A stretch of DNA of 64,000 nucleotides from Bin34 sp963422415 (GCA_963422415.1 OY729430.1:992001-1056000), one strand, 5' to 3'. Positions 27,928 to 37,623 are shown, counted from the stretch's first letter. A program made the numbers and translations. Notes: generated by a model not told the origin, from the letters alone.

Positions 27928-28612
27928 CTAGGAGAACCGGCCTGGGTGCGTGACAGGAAGGAATTCCGGTCGTGCCAGAAATCCGTTTGCAAATTGGTGA
28001 CGGTCCCGAATCAGATCGCTGACTACATCGTGCACTATCTGGAATTCGCACTCCGGCACTCCGTTGTGGTCCATGACGCGGTGGATGGCGGCGATGCTGC
28101 CGGTGAAATTTCCGTCCATGCAAGTGCGCAGGATGTTGTGAATTTCGCCGCGGACACAGATCCCATTGCCTTCGATCCGGCAGTCTTCCATTACCTGCCT
28201 GCCCATATGCAGCGGGTATGCGTCAAATCCAAATGCAATACCAAGGGAATTCCCGGAAATTTAAGGAGATGATTGGGCATGCGCCAGCTCCGTCTTTCAT
28301 CCTCACTGGCTGCCATGTGCAGCTGATCGGGAATGGCTTCTGTCAGAGGTACAGGTTGAAAGTGCTCCCAGCTGACCAGCAAGCGAGCCAAGCCATTAGA
28401 AATCAGATAATGCATGTCTGTGTAGTGGAGATGGTGATCCGGGGATTCCATCAGTCTGGGCCCAAAGATCGGCAGGCAGCTCTCGTCTCTCAGAATATCT
28501 GGTCACTCTCAGGCCACCGATTTCTAGATGGGCGCCAATCACCCGCAGCGTGGACTTGGCGGTGTTCGTACCTTGAACCTTCTCCACTGTCGCGTAGTAC
28601 CGCACCTTGAAC
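27928..28612 (-). pseudogene. Possible degraded ORF of unknown family
   Basis: Two minus-strand frames carry protein-like sequence that seems to join by frameshift near 28200-28230: HHLHYTDMHYLISNGLARLL continuing to PLTEAIPDQLHMA, then FGFDAYPLHMGRQVMEDC and on to IHRVMDHNGVPECEFQ. A third frame further upstream (EFKVRYYATVEKVQG) may be its beginning. No start with a Shine-Dalgarno is obvious. I do not recognise the family; the call rests only on protein-like composition and on the frames abutting in order. Confidence 0.25.
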
Positions 28613-30601
28613 TCAGTTGCCAAGCGCAAACTGGCACTCGTCGAGGTCCACCCTTGAGCTGTAAGACGCCCCTACGCGACCCATCACGGAGTTCAGGCGG
28701 GACCCCACCTGCAAGTCTTGGTTGGTGAATTCTGCGCGGCAGACAACTTCAAAATCTCTCTCGGTAGCGGAGAGCGGATAGATAACCGTAAACTCGGTGG
28801 GGTAGATTTCGCTTACAATTCCGTCGCCCACGAGCTCGATGCGGTTTCCCGCAAACCTGGCCAATGCGTCGTAGCGGTCCGTCGAGTATGCCGCCTGCAG
28901 CTCTGCTGGCGTAATGACGGTGGGAGACGTCGAGGTTGAAGTTGGCGCCGCTGTCGGCGCAAACTGGCACTCGTCGAGGTCCACCCTTGAGCTGTAAGAC
29001 GCCCCTACGCGACCCATCACGGAGTTCAGGCGGGACCCCACCTGCAAGTCTTGGTTGGTGAATTCTGCGCGGCAGACAACTTCAAAATCTCTCTCGATAG
29101 CGGAGAGCGGATAGATAACCGTAAACTCGGTGGGGTAGATTTCACTTACAATTCCGTCGCCCACGAGCTCGATGCGGTTTCCCGCAAACCTGGCCAATGC
29201 GTCGTAGCGGTCCGTCGAGTATGCCGCCTGCAGCTCTGCTGACGTAATGACGGTGGGAGACGTCGAGGTTGAAGTTGGCGTCGCTGTCGGCGCAAACTGG
29301 CACTCGTCGAGGTCCACCCTTGAGCTGTAAGACGCCCCTACGCGACCCATCACGGAGTTCAGGCGGGACCCCACCTGCAAGTCTTGGTTGGTGAATTCTG
29401 CGCGACAGACAACTTCAAAATCTCTCTCGGTAGCGGAGAGCGGATAGATAACCGTAAACTCGGTGGGGTAGATTTCGCTTACAATTCCGTCGCCCACGAG
29501 CTCGATGCGGTTTCCTGCAAACCTGGCCAATGCGTCGTAGCGGTCCGTCGAGTATGCCGCCTGCAGCTCTGCTGACGTAATGACGGTGGGAGACGTCGAG
29601 GTTGAAGTTGGCGTCGCTGTCGGCGCAAACTGGCACTCGTCGAGGTCCACCCTTGAGCTGTAAGACGCCCCTACGCGACCCATCACGGAGTTCAGGCGGG
29701 ACCCCACCTGCAAGTCTTGGTTGGTGAATTCTGCGCGACAGACAACTTCAAAATCTCTCTCGATAGCGGAGAGCGGATAGATAACCGTAAACTCGGTGGG
29801 GTAGATTTCGCTTACAATTCCGTCGCCCACGAGCTCGATGCGGTTTCCCGCAAACCTGGCCAATGCGTCGTAGCGGTCCATCGAGTATGCCGCCTGCAGC
29901 TCTACCGGAGTGGTAACGATGGACGCAACCGGTAGTGTGTCCGGTACATTCTCTACTAGGAACGCCGCAATCCACGCCCCGCGAGCCAACTTCAGCCAGT
30001 CTCCAGCAGAATTTTGTCCCACGATATCCTCTAGCACAGTTCCTTGCACTACACTGCCCACAATCGTAGAGGCGGTGCTCGGTCCTGTACGCAGATTGAC
30101 CACGGGGGCATTGACTGTCAGCTTGGGCCGTGTCGCAGGTGGGACAGGCAGCTCACCAAGGGATGCAGGTGTCACCGGAAGGCACAAATTCATGCCTGGA
30201 AGCAATTCATCCGTAAGTGTCCTACGGTTGACCAACGCCAAAATGTCAGCGTCCACGTTATGGGCCGTGGCAATGGAACCCCATGTATCACCTAATCTGA
30301 CGACATACCCTAAACATGAAGCAGCCGCCGAACTGGGTGGTGTCTTTGCCGGAACCTGAATGGAGGTGCCAACGTAGATTACCTTGGGGTTTTTCATCTC
30401 CGGGTTCAACTCCAAGAGATGGGCAACCGTTGTTTCATGGTCTCTGGCGACTTTGCTCAACGTGTCTCCCACTCGGATGACATAGGTATAGGTAGCCGTA
30501 TCGGCGGCCCAAGAGACAGAACCCAGTTTTAGGATCAGCCCCAGAGCAACTATCAGCCAGATCGGAAATCTTCTGCCCACTGCCATTCTCTTTCCGTTCA
30601 T
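28613..30601 (-). CDS. Secreted LysM-LysM-SH3b protein with four tandem OB-fold-like repeats
   Basis: 662 residues from MNGKRMAVGRR; a start at MAVGRR (30586) is also possible. A signal peptide (PIWLIVALGLILKLGSVSWA) is followed by two LysM modules (YTYVIRVGDTLSKVARDHET; GYVVRLGDTWGSIATAHNVD), which bind peptidoglycan-type glycans, and an SH3b module (VVNLRTGPSTASTIVGSV). Then come four copies of a 111-residue unit starting ELQAAYS.DRYDALARFAG and ending SRVDLDECQFA, resembling the tRNA_anti-like OB-fold family. The units are joined by Pro/Thr/Ser linkers. No catalytic motif is seen. It is probably a cell-wall-attached binding or scaffold protein. It is a single gene with no obvious operon partner. 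Confidence 0.85.
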   Translation of the reverse strand: MNGKRMAVGRRFPIWLIVALGLILKLGSVSWAADTATYTYVIRVGDTLSKVARDHETTVAHLLELNPEMKNPKVIYVGTSIQVPAKTPPSSAAASCLGYVVRLGDTWGSIATAHNVDADILALVNRRTLTDELLPGMNLCLPVTPASLGELPVPPATRPKLTVNAPVVNLRTGPSTASTIVGSVVQGTVLEDIVGQNSAGDWLKLARGAWIAAFLVENVPDTLPVASIVTTPVELQAAYSMDRYDALARFAGNRIELVGDGIVSEIYPTEFTVIYPLSAIERDFEVVCRAEFTNQDLQVGSRLNSVMGRVGASYSSRVDLDECQFAPTATPTSTSTSPTVITSAELQAAYSTDRYDALARFAGNRIELVGDGIVSEIYPTEFTVIYPLSATERDFEVVCRAEFTNQDLQVGSRLNSVMGRVGASYSSRVDLDECQFAPTATPTSTSTSPTVITSAELQAAYSTDRYDALARFAGNRIELVGDGIVSEIYPTEFTVIYPLSAIERDFEVVCRAEFTNQDLQVGSRLNSVMGRVGASYSSRVDLDECQFAPTAAPTSTSTSPTVITPAELQAAYSTDRYDALARFAGNRIELVGDGIVSEIYPTEFTVIYPLSATERDFEVVCRAEFTNQDLQVGSRLNSVMGRVGASYSSRVDLDECQFALGN
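28626..29957 (-). repeat. Four tandem 333-bp repeats inside the LysM-SH3 gene
   Basis: The landmark GCGCAAACTGGCACTCG recurs with exact 333-bp spacing (28626-28959, then two further steps). Copies differ at only a few bases. The Ile/Thr variant in the phrase SA(I/T)ERDF alternates I-T-I-T along the protein, and GCGGCAGAC versus GCGACAGAC separates copies pairwise. This points to unit duplication followed by duplication of a two-unit block, or to gene conversion. Confidence 0.9.
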
Positions 30602-31539
30602 TGAGTTGTTTCCCTGTCCAATCAACCATACCAAACCGTGTCTACATCATTCAGGGCATACATTTGTTCCAGAGACGCTACAAGTATATCCAAGGTCTCC
30701 CTGCACGGAATCCTTGACTAACAACCGTAAATGTTATTGTGTGATGTCATGGACTAACACTGGCCTGAGGCATTGATTGCAATTGTTGCTGCGGTGTCTT
30801 TGTGGCCCTCGTAGTGTCAAGGAAGGATGGACACTCCGTCTTGGATTGCACGTGCGATCGGGTACCGTATCTAGACGCGATCCCGCCTCGTGCAACTAGT
30901 AATGATGATTGTCCTAGGCTCAAATGCATTGAATTCGGAATCTGCTCTACCAGTTGGGAGGCCACATCCAAAGAGCGCGGCAGAGGCTGCCAGTCCATGT
31001 CCAATGGGGAGGCTACACGACTTCAAGAGCTTCTACACCTTCCAGCGCTGTGCAAGAATTGCTGAATGTCACTGGAAATTGGAGACTGCCAACAGATCTC
31101 TGCAGGGTTTGCACTTCTACAAACGAGGATCTAGAGGACTGTGGTCAGCATGAGTCTCACTGTCATCCGGCAGGAATTGCGCAAACAGGTTGGTTTCAGA
31201 GTCCTAGCGGCTGTTTGTCAGTCAGATTATGTCAGAGGCATGATGAAGCCAGCATAGACATCGCAGTGCATCCTGCCAATATTCAGGACTGAGACAGGGC
31301 CAAGGCAGTTTGGGAACTGATGATGACGGTTTTGCCCGTGCTCTTCTGCCTGGTCCAGAAGTACGATACCCAATGCATTGCGGCGAGCGGAACAAGGTGG
31401 AACTCGGACACCGACTCCGTCTTGCTCGGCCCGAATGCAATCCTTCCATCGGGTCAGAACGGAGAGATTGTCACGCTGACAAGGGTGCAAGGTTGTCTTG
31501 TCTCGGGGAACTGGCGCCGGCAAGGAAGCGCACACGGAG
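30602..31539. other. Gene-free stretch between the LysM gene and the tRNA cluster
   Basis: Frames of up to about 110 codons occur on both strands without Shine-Dalgarno sequences or family resemblance. It is lower in GC than its neighbours near the LysM gene start. No repeat, tRNA or terminator was identified. Confidence 0.4.
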
Positions 31540-31611
31540 TGGATCGAACAGGACTCGAACCTGTAACCAAGGAGTTATGAGCTCCCTGCTCTGCCATTGA
31601 GCTATCGATCC
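31540..31611 (-). tRNA. tRNA with CAU anticodon (elongator Met or Ile2)
   Basis: Cloverleaf readable on the minus strand: acceptor GGATCGA/TCGATCC, D-arm GCTC...GAGC, anticodon stem GGGAG/CTCCT around loop CTCATAA, T-arm ACAGG-TTCGAGT-CCTGT, discriminator A. The anticodon stem lacks the three consecutive G:C pairs of initiator tRNA, so it is elongator Met or the lysidine-modified Ile tRNA. CCA is not encoded. Confidence 0.93.
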
Positions 31612-31616
31612 GCACA

Positions 31617-31687
31617 AGCGGGCAGCGGGAATCGAACCCGCACCTTCTGCTTGGAAGGCAGAGGCTCTACCGTTGAGCTATGCCCGC
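31617..31687 (-). tRNA. tRNA-Gly (TCC)
   Basis: Acceptor GCGGGCA/TGCCCGC, D-arm GCTC/GAGC, anticodon stem TCTGC/GCAGA with loop CTTCCAA (anticodon UCC), T-arm GCGGG-TTCGATT-CCCGC. Five bases separate it from the CAU tRNA; the two probably share a transcript. CCA is not encoded. Confidence 0.94.
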
Positions 31688-31733
31688 CGACAATCGTCTA
31701 TCAAGGCCTCAAGGGCCTTGTATGCAGACCAAG

Positions 31734-31808
31734 TCGGGGAGAAAGGATTTGAACCTTCGACCCCAGCGTCCCAAACGCTGTGCGCTAACCAAGCTGCGCT
31801 ACTCCCCG
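31734..31808 (-). tRNA. tRNA-Pro (TGG)
   Basis: Acceptor CGGGGAG/CTCCCCG (the C1 start is typical of tRNA-Pro), D-arm GCGC/GCGC, anticodon stem CAGCG/CGCTG with loop TTTGGGA (anticodon UGG), T-arm GAAGG-TTCAAAT-CCTTT. It is the first of three tRNA genes on the minus strand. CCA is not encoded. Confidence 0.93.
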
Positions 31809-31938
31809 CCAACCGGTGCAATGGACATTATACTGCATGATCCCTTGCCGTTGGGTTCGGGATTTCCATCCCCACTGGCCTGTGGACCCCTTATAATGCA
31901 GCCTTGCATCGGTTGCCCGTGCGGTCGGCCAGACCAAG

Positions 31939-34374
31939 ATGGAAATGCATAGACACTCGCTGGAATTGCTGGAATATCCCAAGGTCTTGGACCAGTTGGC
32001 GCGGCATTGCGCCTTCCAAGGGGGCCAGGCACGGGCCAGACAGCTGCAACCCAGCGCGGACCTGTCCACGATTCAGGCCAGTCTCGCCCTGACGGAAGAG
32101 GCCTGCGCGTTTCTGGCTCAACAGCCAGATCCCAGCTTCGGTGGCATCAAGGACGTTACGGGCCTCACGGCTCGTGCGCTCCGGCGTGTCCAGCTGCAGC
32201 CCCCGGACCTGTACGACATTCACCTGCTGCTGGACAGGACCCTGACCTTGCAGCGCACCTTTGTCCACAAGGCGGACACATATCCCGGTCTGGCGCAACT
32301 GGCGGCCTTGCTGCAGCCTTGTCGAGACCTGTCCGCCGAAATTGCCCGCTGCATTCACGAGCAGGGCGAGGTCAAGAGTCAGGCCAGCGCCGCATTGAGC
32401 CGCATCCGGTCTGATCTGCGCAGAGAACAGGACAGGTTGGTGCGGCTGCTGGAAAGGCTGACCTCCAATCCCACGCTCAAGCCCTATCTGCAAGACAACC
32501 TGGTCACCCAACGACAGGGTCGCTACGTGATCCCCATTCGTACGGAATACAAGAGCAAGCTGTCCGGCATCGTGCACGACCAGTCGGCCAGCGGGGCCAC
32601 CACGTTCATTGAGCCGTTGGGGGTGGTGGAACAAAACAATGCCGTGCGTTCCCTTGAATTGGCGGAGCGTAAGGAAGTGAGTCGCATTCTCGGCCTGCTT
32701 TCCGAGACCGTGGCCACCGCTCACGCCGAAATCGAGCTGAACGTCTCTGTCCTTGGTGACTTGGACTTTGTGTTGGCCAAGGCCCGCTACGCTTATGTCG
32801 TAGGTGGCGTATGCCCCGAGATGGTGGAGCCACGACCCCAATACAATGGAGATATGGACGGAGACCGGCGGATTGGGCATCCGGGGTCCTTGATCTGGCT
32901 GCGGCAAGCCCGTCATCCCCTGCTGCCCAAGGAAGAGGCAGTGCCTCTCGACCTGGAACTCGGACCGGAGCCTGGGCCTACAGGCGTGCCTCCGTGCCAG
33001 GCGGTGATCATCACGGGGCCCAACACCGGCGGCAAGACCGTGGCCCTGAAGACCGTGGGCCTGATGACACTTATGGCACAGGCCGGCCTGTTGATTCCCG
33101 CTGGGTCCGGCAGTCGCCTTTCCGTCTTCGACAACGTGTATGCGGACATCGGGGATGAACAGAGCATTGAACAGAGCCTCAGCACCTTCAGCAGTCATCT
33201 GACCAACATTGTCGCCATTCTGGACAAGGCCACCATGGACAGCCTGGTGATTTTGGATGAAGTGGGGGCCGGTACCGATCCGGAAGAAGGGGCTGCCTTG
33301 GCCACCGCGCTGCTTGAGCGCCTGCGGCGGTGCGGCGTGACGACACTGGCTTCCACGCACTACAGCGAAATCAAGCTCTATGCCCATGGCACGGCTGGGG
33401 TCTGCAACGCGGCCATGGAATTCGACGTGGAGACGCTGCAGCCCACCTACAAGCTACAGATGGGCCTGCCCGGACGCTCCAATGCCCTGACCATCGCACG
33501 CCATTTGGGCTTGTCGGAGACCGTGATACGTCTGGCCGAGACCCACATCAAGGCCGACGTGTCGGATGCCAATTCCATGCTGGAGGACATACGTCTGGCT
33601 CGCCAACGCGCCCGGGAACTGCAGGACGCCGCCCACCAGGAACGAAAGCGGGCACGCCAGGCCCAGAGCGAGTTGGCACAACGTCTGGCTCACGTGGAAG
33701 AGGAACGTCAACTGATCTTGGAGACGGCCCGCGTGGAGATGGCCCAGTTAATGGCGCGGACCCAACAGGATCTCAAGGACCTGCGCAAGCAAGCGGCGGC
33801 GGACTTCACGACCGAATCTCGCGTGAAAAAGCAGCGCACCGTGGATGCGGCGCAGACGCGGCTGGCCGCCATGGCGTCTGTGGCGCCGGATCAGGTCGCG
33901 CCGGAATCCGTGCCGATCGGTCCGATAGCACGCGGGGACACGGTGTGGATCAGGCCTCTGCAGGCTACTGGCACGGTGGTGTCGGAACCGGTCTCGGGTC
34001 AGCCGGTGGAAGTGCAAGCGGGGCCGATGCGCCTGAAGACCAGCCTGGAATCACTGGAATTGCGTCAGAGGGCGACCGCCCAGCAGGAAGCCAAGATCCA
34101 TTTCACCCAAGCGCCCCGCGCCGAGGTCGCCCTGGAGCTGGATGTTCGCGGGGCCCGGGTAGAACCGGGAGTGGCCGAGGTGGATCGCTATCTGCAGGAA
34201 GCGTACTTCAGCCGCATGCCTTGGGTGCGCATCATTCATGGCAAAGGCACCGGTCGGTTGCGGACGGCCGTGCGCCAGATGATGAACCGGCATCCGCATG
34301 TAGCCAAGACCCGGCCTGGCGATATCGAGGAAGGCGGCGAGGGCGTGACCGTGGCCACGCTAGGCTATGACTGA
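31939..34374 (+). CDS. mutS2: MutS2 family ATPase with Smr domain
   Basis: 811 residues, normal for MutS2. An N-terminal MutS core (SLELLEYPKVLDQLARHCAF) leads to an ATPase with Walker A GPNTGGKT (near residue 360), Walker B LVILDEVGAGTDPEEG and the STHYSEIK switch. A Glu/Arg/Gln-rich coiled coil follows, then a KOW-like segment, and a C-terminal Smr endonuclease domain (LDVRGARVEPGVAEVDRYL, IIHGKGTGRLR). MutS2 proteins lack the mismatch-recognition domains; known roles are suppression of homologous recombination and rescue of collided ribosomes. Start ATG-GAA-ATG; no clear Shine-Dalgarno, so the second ATG at 31945 is possible. Confidence 0.95.
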   Translation: MEMHRHSLELLEYPKVLDQLARHCAFQGGQARARQLQPSADLSTIQASLALTEEACAFLAQQPDPSFGGIKDVTGLTARALRRVQLQPPDLYDIHLLLDRTLTLQRTFVHKADTYPGLAQLAALLQPCRDLSAEIARCIHEQGEVKSQASAALSRIRSDLRREQDRLVRLLERLTSNPTLKPYLQDNLVTQRQGRYVIPIRTEYKSKLSGIVHDQSASGATTFIEPLGVVEQNNAVRSLELAERKEVSRILGLLSETVATAHAEIELNVSVLGDLDFVLAKARYAYVVGGVCPEMVEPRPQYNGDMDGDRRIGHPGSLIWLRQARHPLLPKEEAVPLDLELGPEPGPTGVPPCQAVIITGPNTGGKTVALKTVGLMTLMAQAGLLIPAGSGSRLSVFDNVYADIGDEQSIEQSLSTFSSHLTNIVAILDKATMDSLVILDEVGAGTDPEEGAALATALLERLRRCGVTTLASTHYSEIKLYAHGTAGVCNAAMEFDVETLQPTYKLQMGLPGRSNALTIARHLGLSETVIRLAETHIKADVSDANSMLEDIRLARQRARELQDAAHQERKRARQAQSELAQRLAHVEEERQLILETARVEMAQLMARTQQDLKDLRKQAAADFTTESRVKKQRTVDAAQTRLAAMASVAPDQVAPESVPIGPIARGDTVWIRPLQATGTVVSEPVSGQPVEVQAGPMRLKTSLESLELRQRATAQQEAKIHFTQAPRAEVALELDVRGARVEPGVAEVDRYLQEAYFSRMPWVRIIHGKGTGRLRTAVRQMMNRHPHVAKTRPGDIEEGGEGVTVATLGYD

Positions 34375-34529
34375 ATTGGTGCGGACGGGTTGCCGCCCTC
34401 GCCCCGCTTTCCGGGGAGAGGGTCACTGGCGGAGGCCGTGTTGGGTTTCCGCGCACAGTGGGCCTTCCCTGTCGGCGTGGTCCTGCAATTCGTTGGCCCA
34501 GCGCCCCCGTCCCCACAGCCAGCGCCAAG

Positions 34530-35060
34530 ATGTCTGACACCATCACAGCCTCCGCCAGTGTACGCGAGCATCGGAAACGAGCCGAGAGCTACAGGGCGGT
34601 GGCCATCGCCATCCTCACCGTCAGTGACACCCGCACGCCGGACACGGACCGCAGCGGACAGCTGATCAGACAATTGTCCGAGGCCGCGGGCCACCGGATT
34701 GTGGAGTATGCCCTGGTCAAGGACGAACCGGTCCAGATCCTCGAATCCCTGGAGACCTTCGGTTCCTCCGCGGCGCAGGCCATTCTCACCAATGGCGGCA
34801 CCGGCATCAGCCGGCGAGATCAGACCTGTGACCTAATTGCCGGACTCCTGGAAAAGACCTTGCCTGGCTACGGTGAATTGTTGCGCATGTTGAGCTTTGC
34901 CGAAGTGGGAGCCGCGGCCCAGCTGTCCCGGGCGATAGCCGGTATCTACCGAGGCAAGATCGTCTATTGCATGCCCGGTTCCTCCAATGCCGTGCGGTTG
35001 GCTATGCAGAAGTTGATCCTTCCGGAGCTGCGGCATCTGATTTCGGAACTCCATCGTTGA
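34530..35060 (+). CDS. MoaB/Mog-like molybdopterin-binding protein
   Basis: 176 residues from MSDTITASASVREH. It shows the MoCF_biosynth fold signatures: AIAILTVSDTRTPDTDRSGQ, the substrate loop LTNGGTGISRRDQT, and MPGSSNAVRLAMQKLILPEL. MoaB/Mog proteins adenylylate molybdopterin before molybdenum insertion. No other moa genes are in the window. Its 3' end overlaps the convergent glycosyltransferase gene by 59 bp. Confidence 0.88.
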   Translation: MSDTITASASVREHRKRAESYRAVAIAILTVSDTRTPDTDRSGQLIRQLSEAAGHRIVEYALVKDEPVQILESLETFGSSAAQAILTNGGTGISRRDQTCDLIAGLLEKTLPGYGELLRMLSFAEVGAAAQLSRAIAGIYRGKIVYCMPGSSNAVRLAMQKLILPELRHLISELHR

Positions 35061-36018
35061 GCGCCTCCGTGGACCGGAACGGCAGGCCATAGACATTGTC
35101 CACGATGTAGAGAGGGCGGCCCTTGACCTGGTCATAGATGCGGCCGAGATAGGCCCCTATGACGCCGACGCTGATCAACTGCACACCGCCCAGCAACAGC
35201 ACGCTGATCAACGTGGTGGCCTGTCCTTCCAGGACATTGTGGTTCCCCGACAGACGCAGGACGGTCGCCAGCACGGCTCCGATCAGGGCGATCGCGGACA
35301 GCAGAAACCCCAGGTAGCTCACTATGTACAAGGGTTGGTAGCTGAAGCTTGTGACTGCGTCCAAGGCGTACCGCAGCATCATGCGCAGCGGATACTTGGT
35401 CTCGCCGGCGTAGCGGCTCGGTCTCTCGAAGCAAATTCCTTTCTGCCGGAAACCGACCCAGGAACTCAGGCCCCTGAGAAAGCGATGGTGTTCGCGCATG
35501 AGGCGTATTTCCTGCACTATGCGTCGGTCCATGAGGCGGAATTCGCCGGTATCCAGCGGAATGTCCACTTTCATCAGAGCGCGCATGAACAGGTAGAAAA
35601 ACCGGGACGTGGCTTTCTTGAAGAAGGTCTCCCCGCGACGGGACTTGCGCACGGCATAGACCATGTGGAAGCCCTGCTGCCACTCCTGGATCATTTCCCG
35701 CATCAGTTCCGGTGGATCCTGCAGATCCGCATCCATGACGATCACCGCTTCGCCTTGGGCGAAGTCCAGACCGGCGCTGATGGCAATTTGCTGCCCATAG
35801 TTGCGGCTGAGATTGACGATCTTGACGCGGTCGTCCCGCTGATTCAACCTCTGCAGCAACTCCATGGTGCCATCAGTGCTGCCGTCGTTGACACAGATCA
35901 GTTCCCAGGCGGCGCCGATGTCCGCGGATATCTGCTGCCAAGCATGGGTCAGCTTGGCATACAATGCCTCGATCACCGCCTCCTCGTTGAAGAATGGTAT
36001 GACCACCGACAGAAACAT
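35002..36018 (-). CDS. Polyprenyl-phosphate glycosyltransferase, GT2 (GtrB/DPM1-like)
   Basis: Transfers a sugar from a nucleotide donor to a polyprenyl phosphate at the membrane. It has 338 residues from MFLSVVIPFFNEE. The GT-A domain has NDGSTDGT, the DXD-type MDADLQDP (Asp 96/98), and AGETKYPLRMMLRYALDA near the active-site rim. Two C-terminal helices (about residues 230-290) anchor it. A TTG start eight codons upstream is less likely; neither has a good Shine-Dalgarno. The family supplies undecaprenyl- or dolichyl-linked sugars for surface glycan modification. Confidence 0.9.
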   Translation of the reverse strand: MFLSVVIPFFNEEAVIEALYAKLTHAWQQISADIGAAWELICVNDGSTDGTMELLQRLNQRDDRVKIVNLSRNYGQQIAISAGLDFAQGEAVIVMDADLQDPPELMREMIQEWQQGFHMVYAVRKSRRGETFFKKATSRFFYLFMRALMKVDIPLDTGEFRLMDRRIVQEIRLMREHHRFLRGLSSWVGFRQKGICFERPSRYAGETKYPLRMMLRYALDAVTSFSYQPLYIVSYLGFLLSAIALIGAVLATVLRLSGNHNVLEGQATTLISVLLLGGVQLISVGVIGAYLGRIYDQVKGRPLYIVDNVYGLPFRSTEALNDGVPKSDAAAPEGSTSA

Positions 36019-36249
36019 GGAGGAAGACCTACAATACAAGGAACGAGTGGATCAAGGGAGGTACGGACTCTCTCTTTATTGATTGTAGGGGCACGCGCAG
36101 CGCGATTACAACCGTCTCTGAGTGCCTAGCTTATAGTAGCCTACACCGAGAGGGTGAAGACGATCTGTAACGGCTGCCCGATTCCCGCGTGAATGCCTGA
36201 TTGGTTTTGTCGCGCGCTCCCGCGGAGCGTATATCGGCTTGGTTCCATC

Positions 36250-36927
36250 ATGATTGCAAGTTTCTTGAAGATGGCAGGATTGGCTGCAAGTCTGCAGATC
36301 GGCCTGCGGTTGCATTGGTTTCAACAGCCGCGCCCCTTTCCCCGGGTGCTGGCCCCACTGCTGCAGCAGCGGGCCCGGTTGCGGTATCTGGACCTGGAGC
36401 GGTTGTTGGATCTGTGTGGGGTGACCCCCGACATGACGGTCTTGGAGGTCGGCTGCGGGACCGGCGTGGCCACCGCGGCACTGGCCCGTAGAATGACGGG
36501 CAGCGGACGGGTGATAGCCTTGGACATGCAGGAATCCTTGCTGCACCAAGCTCAGTCCCGCGTGGAAGCGACAGGTTGCGCGGACAAGGTGACGTTCCAT
36601 TGGGCCACGCCGGAAACCGCGCCGCTGGCCCTGCACACTTCCGATCTGATCCTGCTGGGCTCCGTGTTGGGCGAAATCCCGGAGATTCACGATTTTCTGA
36701 CCCGTCTTTTTGAAGTGGCCAAACCCAAGAGTCGCCTAGTGGTATATGAGGAAGCTCTCCATCCCGGTTTCGTCTCCTCCGGCATGGCTCGGATGCATCT
36801 GCATGCAGCCGGATTCCGGCAAGGGGGTCTGATCCGCAAGTTCACACACTACATCGGTGTCTACTACAAGGACGAAGTAGCCTTTGATCCCAACCTGCAA
36901 CCAGGCGCTTCGATCCCAAGAGCCTGA
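36250..36927 (+). CDS. Class I SAM-dependent methyltransferase
   Basis: 225 residues from MIASFLKMAGLAASLQ. Motif I is VLEVGCGTGVATAAL, followed by VIALDMQESLLHQAQ (acidic residue contacting the SAM ribose) and DLILLGSVLGEIPEI. The N terminus is hydrophobic. The substrate is unknown; the motifs resemble Methyltransf_11/25 ubiquinone/menaquinone-type enzymes. It is seven bases upstream of the Lon-N gene, likely co-transcribed. Confidence 0.85.
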   Translation: MIASFLKMAGLAASLQIGLRLHWFQQPRPFPRVLAPLLQQRARLRYLDLERLLDLCGVTPDMTVLEVGCGTGVATAALARRMTGSGRVIALDMQESLLHQAQSRVEATGCADKVTFHWATPETAPLALHTSDLILLGSVLGEIPEIHDFLTRLFEVAKPKSRLVVYEEALHPGFVSSGMARMHLHAAGFRQGGLIRKFTHYIGVYYKDEVAFDPNLQPGASIPRA

Positions 36928-36934
36928 CACAACC

Positions 36935-37600
36935 ATGGAAATTCCCGTATTTCCCCTGAACAACGTGCTGTTTCCCGGCATGGTGCTGTCGCTGCATATC
37001 TTCGAGGAGCGGTACAAGCTGATGATCAACAGCTGTCTGCAGGAGCATCAGCCCTTTGGCGTGGCGCTAATCAGGGAAGGCAACGAGGTCGATGGACCCG
37101 CCATCCCCTTTGACGTGGGCACCATGGCCGCGATCAAGAGCGCCAATGTACTTGAGAACGACAAGTTGAACATAGTGGCGGTGGGCTTGAATCGCTTCAA
37201 GATAGAAAGACTGGTCACCACCCATGCCTATCTCAGCGCGGAGGTCTCCGAGTTCCCCATTCGGGAAGGTCGGCAGGGCGCGGCGGCGGCCATGGCCCGT
37301 CAAGTGCGGCCAGCTTTCCTGAAATATGTGGAACTGCTGGACAAGGCGATCAACCTCCGCCTGAAGCTGGACGAGGTGCCGGAAGATCCACAGACGGTGG
37401 CGGCCCTGGTGGCCATTGCCATGCAGATTGAGCTGCGGGACAAGCAGCGCATCATCGAAAAGGAACTGGTGGAGGACATGCTGAAACTGGAGATCGGCAT
37501 CTTGGCCCGGGAGCATCTAATTCTGAATTTCGTGATAGACACCAAGGACGAGGCCGACGACTTCAGTTTTGGGCCTACCGGCCAGTTCCACCCCAATTGA
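36935..37600 (+). CDS. Stand-alone Lon N-terminal (LON substrate-binding) domain protein
   Basis: 221 residues. The N terminus MEIPVFPLNNVLFPGMVLSL with HIFEERYKLMI is the classic PUA-like LON start. No AAA+ ATPase or protease Ser-Lys dyad follows, so this is not Lon itself. The C-terminal half is helical and charged (KQRIIEKELVEDMLKLEIGI). Such proteins are widespread and of unclear role, perhaps presenting substrates. It is probably translated with the preceding methyltransferase. Confidence 0.88.
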   Translation: MEIPVFPLNNVLFPGMVLSLHIFEERYKLMINSCLQEHQPFGVALIREGNEVDGPAIPFDVGTMAAIKSANVLENDKLNIVAVGLNRFKIERLVTTHAYLSAEVSEFPIREGRQGAAAAMARQVRPAFLKYVELLDKAINLRLKLDEVPEDPQTVAALVAIAMQIELRDKQRIIEKELVEDMLKLEIGILAREHLILNFVIDTKDEADDFSFGPTGQFHPN

Positions 37601-37623
37601 GGTGCCGGGAATCCCATGCAAAA

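Noticed and set aside
28613..30601. CRISPR or phage tail-fibre-like array
   Set aside because: The 333-bp units are protein-coding repeats in frame, with no spacers.
31891..33387. 498-codon minus-strand frame opposite mutS2
   Set aside because: Antisense to an intact MutS2 with Walker and Smr motifs.
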